Positions 54,175 to 64,000 of a DNA stretch of 64,000 bases are shown here, one piece after another. How positions within the stretch are numbered: position 1 is the first letter of the stretch; the number at the start of each line of letters is the position of its first letter. The DNA is taken from positions 4,690,932 to 4,754,931 of the forward strand of contig OY848925.1 of assembly GCA_963693285.1 (NCBI GenBank), read 5' to 3'. Made by a program: the position numbers and the translations under genes. Under the pieces are notes generated by a model. That model saw only the letters and a list, made by a program, of their open reading frames with translations, was not told the DNA's origin and did not search any database. This DNA is from Xestospongia muta. Lineage: Eukaryota; Porifera; Demospongiae; Haplosclerida; Petrosiidae.

Positions 54175-57100
54175 GTAAGTACTTTAAGATGTGTTAAGTA
54201 TACAAGTATTGACCTATATAATATTTCAGGTTGTAAGTATATATTTATTAAGCAGACAATAAGTGGTTTTATCTAGTATGTGCATTAGAATACCAAATAG
54301 TATTTATTATTTTTAATGAAAAAATATTCAGAACAAAGTATTCTTTGATATTATTAGATGAAATATACTGATTCCATTAGGTATCAGTTCTAAATAGTCA
54401 TTTGAAACTTTGCTTGATGTATCTCATGTCACTATATATAGTGGTTTTAATTTTATTAATGTATTGCATCCATTCTTTAGACATAGATGAATGTTCTACT
54501 AACACTGATAACTGTGATGGTAATGCTATTTGTACCAACACAATTGGCAATTTCACATGTACATGTAACACTGGATATACAGGAAATGGACTGTCATGTA
54601 CAGGTTTGTTGTTTATTATAATTATATTAGATCATTTATAATTACTACAGCAGATTAACAAACATTATTTAATGTGGTATCAATCACATTCTTTAGACAT
54701 AGATGAATGTTCCACTAATACTGATAACTGTGATGGTAATGCTACTTGTACCAACAATGCTGGCAATTTCACATGTACATGTAACACTGGATATACAGGG
54801 AATGGACTATCTTGTACAGGTTTGTGGTTTATTATAATAGACAAAGTTTTTGCTAGTGATGTATATATTAATAGAAACAAAAAATGAAGTAATGTAGGGA
54901 TGTCTATTTTCCTTGTATTTATTATGTAGGGATGATACCACTGTCATCTCTAATATTTTGTATGTATTCTTTGTAAAGGTCTGATAGTAGGCATTCCTAC
55001 ATTATTTTTTTATTTTTCTAAGACATTTTGTTCATTAATGCTTGTTTGAGTTGTTGTTTTAATATAACTAAGTGTTTATAATCAAGTGTCAAGGTTTAAA
55101 CAATACTGTTAGTTCTTAAAGCAACACTTTTATTTATAACATGAGATTTTATTATTTGAATGTCACATCATGTAACCAATTATCAATTTCTGTTAGTATA
55201 TATCTACTGTCCTATGTCTTCAATGTCTGGTAGTAAATATTTTCAGAATAGTTTAATTATAAATATTAATAATAAAGGTAATTATGGATGTTGATGTTCC
55301 TCTATTGATATGTTAAGTAAACAGTCTGTGATACAGAATGATGTCTACACTGACTTAATTATTTCAGTTTTCATGTCTAATAAAGTAAATGTTATTCACA
55401 TTTTTTGTTAAGCTTATTTTTGTTAATATTGGCTTAGTGTTACCTATGTTTAGATGTTATTGATGGAAGTACTGACATGCATTTTTCATAGCAGATATTG
55501 AGACCAGATAGTTAGATGTTGGATACCAGATACTTAATACATTAAAGAGTTAACATATTAAAGACAGTTTGAGCTAGATATTAGACATCTTACACAAGAT
55601 ATACATTGACCTAATATAATAATTAATTAAACCATTTTGTAGATCATTGTTCCCTCCTTATTGTAGCCATTACCTGCCCTAATGAAACGACTAGCTCAAT
55701 TTATTGGCCAACAACTACTGCTGGAAGAACATTAACTCAACCATGTTTCACTACTGTTCCTGATGGTTTCAAAGCAACTAGAGAATGTGACCTTTTTGGA
55801 CAATGGAGCTCACCAAATGTGTCTGACTGCAAAAATGGTATCTTGAGATATATTATTAAGTCTATGAAGAAGCATATAGTTCAATAACTTTATATTCTCT
55901 ACATTACAACCAACAATATGTATCAAGTTCCTTTTCTATTATTATAGCTCAACCAACTCTTGTGCTCCACCCATCAGGAGGTGTCTATAGTCCAGAGATA
56001 CAGAGACAGTTTGTACTTTCTTGTCAAGCAGGAGATGGATATCCAGCCACCAATTTAACATGGTTGAAGAAAGCTACAGATAATGATGAATTCAGTAAGC
56101 TTGAAATAGTATTAGTAATTAATTCACATATCTTGTTCTTTACTTGCAGTATCTGTTCCCAAAACTACATTAATTAGTGTTATACCATCAATCTCATTAG
56201 TACTCACACAGAGAATAGTGAATAACACAGTAATATTGGAAACCAGTTTACCTGGCATTACTACACTGGCTGATGGTGAATACTTGTGTCATGGTGAAAA
56301 TGTTTTTGCGTCAAACACTATCTCTGTTAATATTAGTGCTGAAGGTATTAAACTATGAAAAATGAATTATTTTTTAAGCTGTTTTGATTTTCATTGGCTA
56401 TAACAGCTTGGGCAATTGGCATGGACTGTACATGATACAAAAGTCCAGTGAAAATTTAGTTGGCATTATTTCAATTGAGAACTGTCATTTTAAGCAAATA
56501 TTGTAATATTTTCTTTGCACAGTGCCATCTGATCCTGGTATCTCCACTCTATTAAGAGCTACATTGGCAATCTCAGAATTTATTGATAAAGGAAGAGATC
56601 CTTCTATAAACATAACCATTTATACCCTTGAACAAGAGGTAAAGTGAAACAAATTACACAAACCTGTTATCATTTATAAATACAATGTTTCAGATAATAA
56701 GACTTGTTCCTGAGTCTGCTAATGAAGATCTTACTGTTAACTGTGCAGTAGCCACAAGGTAAAATGAGATTAACAAGTGCCATAATTCTTCTACACATAT
56801 TGTGACAATATAGGCTTGTCATAATTTTAACATACATAATGAACATAATAAATACTGTCATATTTTATGTTACCAAGTTTTAATTTGGTTTATTCATATG
56901 TGGATTTCTATAGATGTCTAGCATCACTTCCAAAAGTATCAACTGGTGTTCGGTTGGTACGACTAGAGTGTAATGTTACTCTCTATCCATCATCATCACT
57001 CTTTACTACATTGAAGACAGCTATTCAATCCATTGAGAACATTACTATCAACACCATTGTTGAGCTATATGAACCAATAGCTATTGAAGGTCACTATGTC

Positions 57101-60100
57101 ATATATTTTACATTGTAGTTTACTGTTCCAATAGCTATTGAAGGTCACTATGTCATATATTTTACATTGTAGTTTACTGTTCCAATAGCTATTGAAGGTC
57201 ACTATGTCATATATTTTACATTGTAGTTTACTGTTTTTGTTCAAAATAGTAGCATTATGCATGCACATTTAGTGTAGGAATTATTGTTTTTAAACACATG
57301 TACTGTAGCTCCTTATAAATAAAAGAGATATGCATGCAAAAACCTAATAATATAAAAGCTTGCCTTCAAATCTTTCAACAATTTCAATCAATGGACCCTA
57401 AAGCACAATGTACTTAATGCACGGATGTATGGTATAAGCCTGTTGGTTGTGATCAGATGTCTATTACTTTATTCTATCTGTTCCTTTCTAAGTATTTTCA
57501 TTGCATTCTGAAATAGCTATTTTTGTAGACATAATTTTAATCGAGTCTCTTATTGTTATTGTAGTTTTACCTGAGCCATTAATGATATCGGTTTTCCATC
57601 AACAAAATACTGTGCCAGTACAAGGAGGAAATTATACTATTGAGATAGGAAGGAGTAGAAGACTTCTATGTATCACTAATACTACTGTTGTTGGTAGTTT
57701 TAGTCCTGTTCTGACATACTGGGCAAGCTCTAATTCTACCTGTACTTTTACTCCATTTAGTAAGTATTGTTATAATAGAGAACATAATCTAATTTTTGTT
57801 GTTTTAAGATTGTCAACGTCAGTCAAGACAGCATTTTCAAGAGCGCAAAAGAAATGTTGGTTGTCCTTCTGTGTTATTATTGAGAAATATTCAGATGGAT
57901 CAGCAATATGTCTGTGTCAATGAAGGAGAGTTTGGAAATGTAACTGTCCCTCTGAATATACAAGTAGCAGGTTTGTTAAAAAATTTTCTTGATAAATGTA
58001 TAATCAAGGATTAATAAAATATAACTGTGAATAGTACAGTCACTTTATTTCTATAGGACCTCAGGGACCTGGTTCAAGTGTAATTTTTGAATTTGAATTT
58101 GAAGTGTCTATTTTTAGAAGAAAGAGAAATGTAAACGACTTAACTGACCTATTTGAAACTTTGGTGAGTCGAATATATTTAAAACATGAAGTTTAATGAT
58201 ATTATTAGTTGCTGAATTTTATTGATGAAGATTTTGATGGATTACAGACTGTGAAATGTACAGTGATAGAGAAAGAGTAAGTCAAAAAAATACTAACAGA
58301 CTTAATTCTCTAACTCTAGTCAGCCTCAAGAGATCTTTCAGAGCTACCAATGTAATATCACAACATACCCACAATCAGAATACATAGTCAATATTACAGC
58401 TATTATATATAATAGCATTCAAAGAGTTAGTAGATTTAAGAACGTGCATTTTCAAAGTAAACTATAATTTGTAGTACTGTATAGTTTACTTTTATTTCTA
58501 CAGTTGTAGGTTTCTGTAGACAAGAGACTACAATGTCTGATTTATATGGAACTCACTTATGGAACTCAACTGGTCCTGGTCTGAATGCCACTGTGAATTG
58601 TGAATTTGGAGCACCATTTGGTAAAGGGTCTGCCACTGCTCAGAGATTATGTTTACCTGGTGGTCAGTGGTCTGAACCAGACTACAGCAAATGTAGAGAT
58701 GGTAAGGTTTAACACTAGTGAATAAATAGGCTATTCTCTCTCTCTCAATATGTACAGTTCTTCCTGAGTTGGTGATTACTGATCAACCTGACTCAACTTT
58801 GTCCATCAATGAAGGACGTTTCTTTAGAATTGGATGTCTGGGAGATAGCGTCTTTGGTAATGATAATCTCACTTGGTACAAAATGACAAGCAATGGTGGA
58901 GCCATTCCTGGTACATAAGTGCTCAATTTTTGTGTCATAGTTATGTTGCTCTTTTGAATTATTTTTTTCTGGCAGTTTCTCAACTAGATGACTTCATAGA
59001 TCAAGCATTTACAGGAGACGATGAGTTAGTGTTCAGTTCAGGCACCACTCTGGATAGTTTCAGACAACTCTACTCTTCCCCTTTTGAATCTGAGGTATAC
59101 AGCACAGGTGAACACTTGACAAGTTATATCTATGAGAATGCCACAATACTTTCAAGAAGATCTATTGCTGGAACATACATCTGTGAAGGAAAAAACGATA
59201 ATGGAACACGTAATGCAACAATTACAGTAGATGTCAAAGGTACTAGAATCTTACAATGCTTAATATTAGAGACTGTGACTAAATGGCAAAAGACATCCAC
59301 CTCCTCTTTCATATGTATAAATGCACATAGCTTTAATACCACACATTATGTACAAATATTGTTTTATATTTCCCTGCAGTTGCAAGTGGTGACTTTTCTG
59401 TTGTTTATATCAGAGCCACTACATTCCTCTCTAGGCTAACATCTGTTATTGATAAGAGCTACCAAGTTGCTTTAGCCGAGGGAACTGTTAGTAAATTCAA
59501 TTATAATAGTGTCATGACAACATCTTTTATATAGGTATTGCAAACCATTGATTTAGCAAGAACTGGTATTCAAACTGTGAACTGTCAATTAACTCCTTTG
59601 TAAGAACTATTTCTATTATACACTGGAACTCCTGTAATAATAGAATAAATTGTAACAGTCAATTCATTAATGTTTTACTGGGCTTACACGAGCAAGAATG
59701 CAAGTACTTGAGATTCCACTGTATTTTAGTCACTTTTTATTCATTACTTATATTCTAGAAATGTTTTATCTGTCACTGTTTTAATCTGTTCACTAGACGT
59801 CCGCTTGACATCATTTTTGGTGTTATGCCTGATCGAATTCAATGTACTATTAGAGAATATCCTCCTCGTACCTCAACAGGTGCTCTTGGTGAAGCAATAC
59901 TAGAGCAATTTCAATTAGTAAACCTCATTGTTGATGGTTACTCAAATACTTCAGGTACAGTATAATATTCCAGTTTTTAAGTTCTAGATTGTTAGTGTAG
60001 TGGAGTATTAATTTATGATTGCCACTGTTCTAATTATTGAAATTCTAATAACATTATACCAGCCACTATGACTTAATTCTTTTATTAATACAGTTACTGG

Positions 60101-63100
60101 TTTCTGTGATTATGAAGAGACTACTGATCTTATGTATGGTAACTATACGTGGATTGAAACCTTTGGAAGGAAGACTGTCATTACAAAATGTGCCTTTAAA
60201 CAAGACTCTAATGTTACAAGGAAATGTCTATCTTATGGTGATGGCTGGGGAGATATTGACTTCACTGCTTGTAGAACAAGTAAGTAATGATTTGATAACT
60301 AGTAAGATCATCATGACTATAACTGTACTTCGTGCAGTATTGTTATATGAATTTAAAAACATTAATTTTTATTTGCCACTACTTCTATGTCTTTTGATCT
60401 AGTTCCTAAGTTACCAAGGCCTTACTCCATCTTTATTCGGTTCTCTGCTAACTTTACTTCAATTGTTCCTTCAGGGACTGTTTCATCAGTACTAGACAAC
60501 ATCAGGATTACTGTAAGATCACCAATCTATAAGAATATCTATATCTCAATAGAATAGGATAGGAGGGAGGGAAGTTGAGACACTCTGGTAACTTTTAATG
60601 ATTGAATTATTTATGTGTTTTATTGTATCACACAGATTGAGCTGGCCTTACCAGTTGAAACAGTTTGCAAGGATGTTCCAAAGTAAGCTCAAAATTTAAA
60701 AACATTTAATTCAATAACATTCTTTATGTCAGACGATCTGGAGATATTCAAGAAAGAGTTGAATGTAGAGTGGATGGTACTTCAACACAACAGATCACTG
60801 CCTCTAGACCAGGCAACATCACTGAAAATATTATCGGTGCATTACTCTTTCAAGGCTATATTGTACAGGCAACTAATATTACTAGTGGTAAGTTTTATAG
60901 AAGAATCAAATGCCTATTATTTGAGACAATATATATTTTCGTTAATTTAGACAATGGGTTCTGTAATACTGAAATTGAAGATACTAGGTCACCTAATCGT
61001 GGTCAATTTGTGTGGCAAGAGACTACTGCTGGCATGACAACCAGTCATGAGTGTCCTTTTGGTCCCAGTGGAGAAGTAGGAACACGAACATGTCATGAAA
61101 GAGATGAATGGGGAACATCAGTAATCAGTTCTTGTGCAACAGAAATCACACTTCTATTCATTGCTATTAATAACACTATATCACAGGTACTAATAATGGT
61201 ATTCCTTGTTTAGTAGTTCAAATTATACATTTTTCTAGATCAACATTACTATTGATAATGTGATAATAATAACTAACAATCTAACAACAGCTGTCAACAA
61301 TGCCAATTACACAGCTGATCAAAACCCAGAAAATCTTGAAATAATTATATACATACTCACACAAGTTGCTCAATTATTTACTGCTCCAACAACTATAGTG
61401 GAACTAGCAGTGATAAAAAAGGTATATTATAAATTGTTTTTTAAATTGATTTTGACAATTGTACATTGTACAATGTGTATTATAAAACTTATTTTAAGTA
61501 TTAAATTGTTTTTAAATAACCAATTAACAATGGTATTAATGCACAATTAAAATAATTTATTGAAAAATCTTTTTGTTTCTTATGTTGCTAATAGGTCACC
61601 ATACAGACTGTTGAAATTGTTAATGATATTGAAGAATGGCCTCCAAAAGTCATACAATCACTAGTTAACATGTTAGTCCTTTTAGTGTTCATTTAAATTA
61701 TCCTTTCTCTCTTATCTAAACACAGAATTATTCTTGCAATTGAAGACTTTATTCAAATTCTAATCACACAACCAAATTTTAATAGCATTACCATTATAAC
61801 TGAAGATATTGTAGTGCATGCTGAAAGAGTAAGAAAACTTAGAAAAATAAATTACTCATTATTAATATTTAGGTGAGAAGGCAAGATTTTACTGGTAGAA
61901 CATTTGTTGCTGTAACACAAGGTAAATGAGTTCACTTCAGTCATTTCTAGTTAACTTACTTCCATTTTTAGATAACAGTGGTTTAAATGTTATCACTCAG
62001 GGAGTCAACCAAAATGACTTAACTGAAAGCCAAACAGCTAGTATCTCTGTTCCTCCAACCATATCTATCTTGCTATATGATAGTAGTGATATCATATTAG
62101 CTTTTACAATTTACCGAAAAACATCATTGTTTCCAGTTCGTCCACCACCAGTTGTAAATGTCAGCACTGTACAGGTTGTTGGGTCTCAAGTAGCTAGTAT
62201 TCTCATACCAGGAATACCATTTGGAACTACATTGCCAGAACCTGTAAATATTACATTAAGACTGACTAATCCAATTACTGGAACAACAGAGGTAATCAAG
62301 CTTTTTATAAGAGTAATATCATTTTAAGTTTTACTTTCTTTAGAATATCAGTAATCCTGTATGTGTATTTTGGGATTTTGAAGCAGCAGGTAAGGAAGAA
62401 GTCAATGTTATGTTTTTGACAGCTTATTATAACTGACGTTGGCATACATTTCAGAACACTAGCTTCTTATTTTACATAATGATAACAGTAAAAGTGCAAG
62501 TTATTGATTCAATCAATGTATTTGTAATAATGAGCTCTAATTACTAGATGGAACAGGAAATTGGTCAAGTGAAGGATGTCGTACAATTACTGATGATAGC
62601 AAACCCTATCAGGTTGTGTGTGAATGTGATCACTTGACTAACTTTGCCAGTCTTGTAGTAAGTTGGGTTATATTGTGTCTTAATTTACAGCCACTCAATT
62701 CATCTAGTTAATGATCTTTAGTAAGTTTTCATTTTTCATAGGATATATCAGCTAGAACTGAAAATACACCACCACAATCAGCTGAAGAACTCCACACAAC
62801 ACTTGAAGTTGTGACATATATTGGAATAGTTCTATCATTAGTAGGACTTGTTGCTACAATCATAACTTATCTTATCTTCAAGTACATACAAAATAAATAG
62901 ATAGATGGATGGATGGATGAATTGATAGATACATGTAAAAAGATGTAATATCTAATCTACATGATTACTATTGTCTGTGTCAATCTATTAGGAAATTACG
63001 CAACAGAGATGTCTCCAAGTTCCATATACAACTCAGTCTAGCATTGATGTTCATGTTAATTGTATTTGTAGCCGGTATTGATAAAACCAGTCACAGAATT

Positions 63101-64000
63101 GGCTGTATAATTACAGGAGTTCTCATTCATTACTTTGCTCTGGCAGCCATAATGTGGATGGGAGCAGAAGCTGTGCTTATGTTTCAAAAATTAGTTATTG
63201 TCTTTGGTACTATTACATGGCGATATCTTTTCCTTGTTTCCATTATTTGTTGGGGTGAGCTATAATCCACATATTTGCACATGTAATGTATATATACCTA
63301 TGTATGTGTACAACAGCACTTCGATTTGATCATGATAGAAATGTTTTTGTGTCTTTCCCTTAATAGCTCTACCACTTTTGCCTGTAATAATATCAGTTGG
63401 AATTAATGCTGATTTCTATATCACCATATATGAAAACTCTACCAATCCAGGATTGTAAGTCTAACACTTTGAAGTTTGAATAGATTGTGGGATGAAGTTA
63501 TAGTAGAGTCATTAGTAGATTATGTTATATAAAATCATAACAAACATCGGAGGTTCTTTCTTTTTATAGTTGTTTTATTAGTAATCAAGGTGTCTTTTTT
63601 GGTGCTTTCTTGGTTCCAATACTTCTTGTGTTGATCTTTAATTTCATAATCTTCATTCTTGCCACTCGAGTACTCATCAAACTTATCTTGGACAGAAACA
63701 AACGAAAATCAAACAAATATACTATGACAAAAATAGAGGCTGTCAAACTGTTGTTATCTTCTGTTGGTATAATATGTCTATTTGGACTAACATGGCTGTT
63801 TGCAGTGTTCACTTTTACCACTCATAATTCCAACGTTTCATTTGCTCTCCAGTTTGTCTTCTCCTTTTTTAATGCTTTCCAAGGTTTTGGCATCTTCGTA
63901 TTTTTTGTAGTACTTAGCAGTGATGCCAGGGAAGAATGGAGAGGACTGCTTTGCAAATGTCTCGTAAAGGAGGAATCTCTGTCAAAATATGAACCACAAT
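53379..64000 (+). CDS. second adhesion GPCR (EGF-Ig-HormR-GAIN-7TM), 3' end outside window
   Basis: About 37 exons in consistent phase encode about 1,975 residues in the window. The 5' part (53379-54819) is unique; from 55667 on every exon has a counterpart in the first receptor from 37958 on, in the same order and with almost the same lengths. The start ATG is followed by a signal peptide ([17 protein letters not shown]). 7TM exons are 62742-62881, 62992-63254, 63367-63454 and 63570 to the window end, which falls just inside the cytoplasmic tail. No frame breaks found. Confidence 0.8.
54481..54819 (+). other. two calcium-binding EGF domains
   Basis: Exons 54481-54603 and 54697-54819, both 123 bases, phase 1-1, nearly identical. 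DIDEC start, six cysteines, a NGLSC end, and an N-F-C-C pattern fitting the aspartate/asparagine hydroxylation site. A recent duplication of one exon with flanking intron. Confidence 0.85.
54820..55666 (+). other. 847-base intron at the old/new boundary of receptor 2
   Basis: No gene or repeat recognised. It separates the unique EGF part from the duplicated part and probably holds the recombination junction. Confidence 0.5.
55667..57970 (+). other. HormR, Ig, cysteine-pair module, Ig of receptor 2
   Basis: HormR 55667-55837; Ig 55948-56094 and 56150-56344; module 56523-56638, 56694-56758 (65 bases) and 56914-57089; Ig 57565-57759 and 57809-57970. Paralogous to 37958-40069 of receptor 1. The second half of the last Ig differs most and gains a basic stretch (QERKRN). 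Confidence 0.7.
57074..57238. repeat. 54-base tandem repeat x3 spanning an exon end and its donor
   Basis: CCAATAGCTATTGAAGGTCA starts at 57074, 57128 and 57182. Each copy repeats the last codons of the module exon (PIAIEG), the GTCACT donor and about 30 intronic bases. Only the first donor stays in the open frame, since TAG follows in each unit. Confidence 0.85.
58057..61186 (+). other. modules, Ig and HormR domains of receptor 2, membrane-proximal half
   Basis: Module 58057-58163, 58209-58276 (68 bases), 58320-58456, with RRKRNVN; HormR 58504-58701; Ig 58758-58910 and 58976-59239; module 59380-59486, 59535-59599 (65 bases), 59797-59954; HormR 60094-60279; module 60403-60512, 60636-60682, 60733-60887; HormR 60951-61186. 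Same order as 40157-43726. Confidence 0.7.
61239..62657 (+). other. GAIN domain and GPS of receptor 2
   Basis: Exons 61239-61421, 61595-61671, 61726-61828, 61873-61921, 61972-62291, 62344-62389 and 62548-62657, with lengths identical to receptor 1. GPS has VCVFWDF, NWSSEGC and [13 protein letters not shown], so cleavage at HL/T is predicted. Confidence 0.85.

Noticed and set aside
57065..57268. - strand repetitive open frame
   Set aside because: Antisense of the 54-base triplication in receptor 2.
1..64000. tRNA, rRNA or other structured RNA genes
   Set aside because: No cloverleaf, box A/B pair or rRNA-like segment was recognised by eye; a covariance-model search was not possible.

Overview
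The window is animal nuclear DNA and most resembles a sponge genome. It is AT-rich, with dense small exons, very short introns (often 41-60 bases), GT-AG splicing with T-rich acceptors, many SRCR, Sushi and Ig modules, and adhesion GPCRs with unusual ectodomains. A demosponge such as Amphimedon is my best guess, from family content only. The genes are multi-exon, so I built the models by matching splice sites, intron phases and reading frames by eye.

Left part, 1-16 kb: a zone of recent tandem duplication and decay. On + it holds the 3' end of an autophagy ATG2 gene (1-1337), a second 3' copy with an in-frame internal deletion (3554-4603), and four increasingly broken pieces (about 9.8, 11.5, 12.2 and 15.4 kb). 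Interleaved on - are PRD-like homeobox copies. Two are intact three-exon genes (4990-5572 and 8354-9146), two are disabled (1682-2237 and 6505-7420), and two are old remnants. The last two large copies carry an in-frame 126-base repeat after the homeodomain and a 269-base foldback MITE just downstream. Two decayed ML/NPC2-like lipid-binding genes lie at 13.5-14.6 kb.

Middle part, 16.3-47.4 kb: one continuous model of about 111 exons (about 19 kb coding, roughly 6,300 residues) for a giant adhesion GPCR. In order it has signal peptide, DOMON, SRCR/LDLa/Ig modules, HormR modules, an array of 39 Sushi domains (35 in near-identical two-exon units of about 446 bases), a second DOMON, repeated Ig - cysteine-pair module - HormR blocks, GAIN domain, GPS cleavage site, seven membrane helices and a tail ending in a PDZ-ligand-like motif. 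One SRCR exon has an apparent 11-base deletion.

Right part, 47.4-64 kb: an intergenic stretch with one small unrecognised multi-exon model (49952-50711), then a second adhesion GPCR (53379 to beyond the window end). Its 3' two-thirds is a tandem paralogue of the first gene from its fourth HormR domain onward, but its 5' end is new: a cysteine-containing domain and two calcium-binding EGF domains. The two receptors share the signalling half and differ in what they could bind. The most novel-looking element is a three-exon cysteine-pair module with fixed intron phases 1-0-2-1, present seven times in the first receptor and four in the second; I cannot name it.
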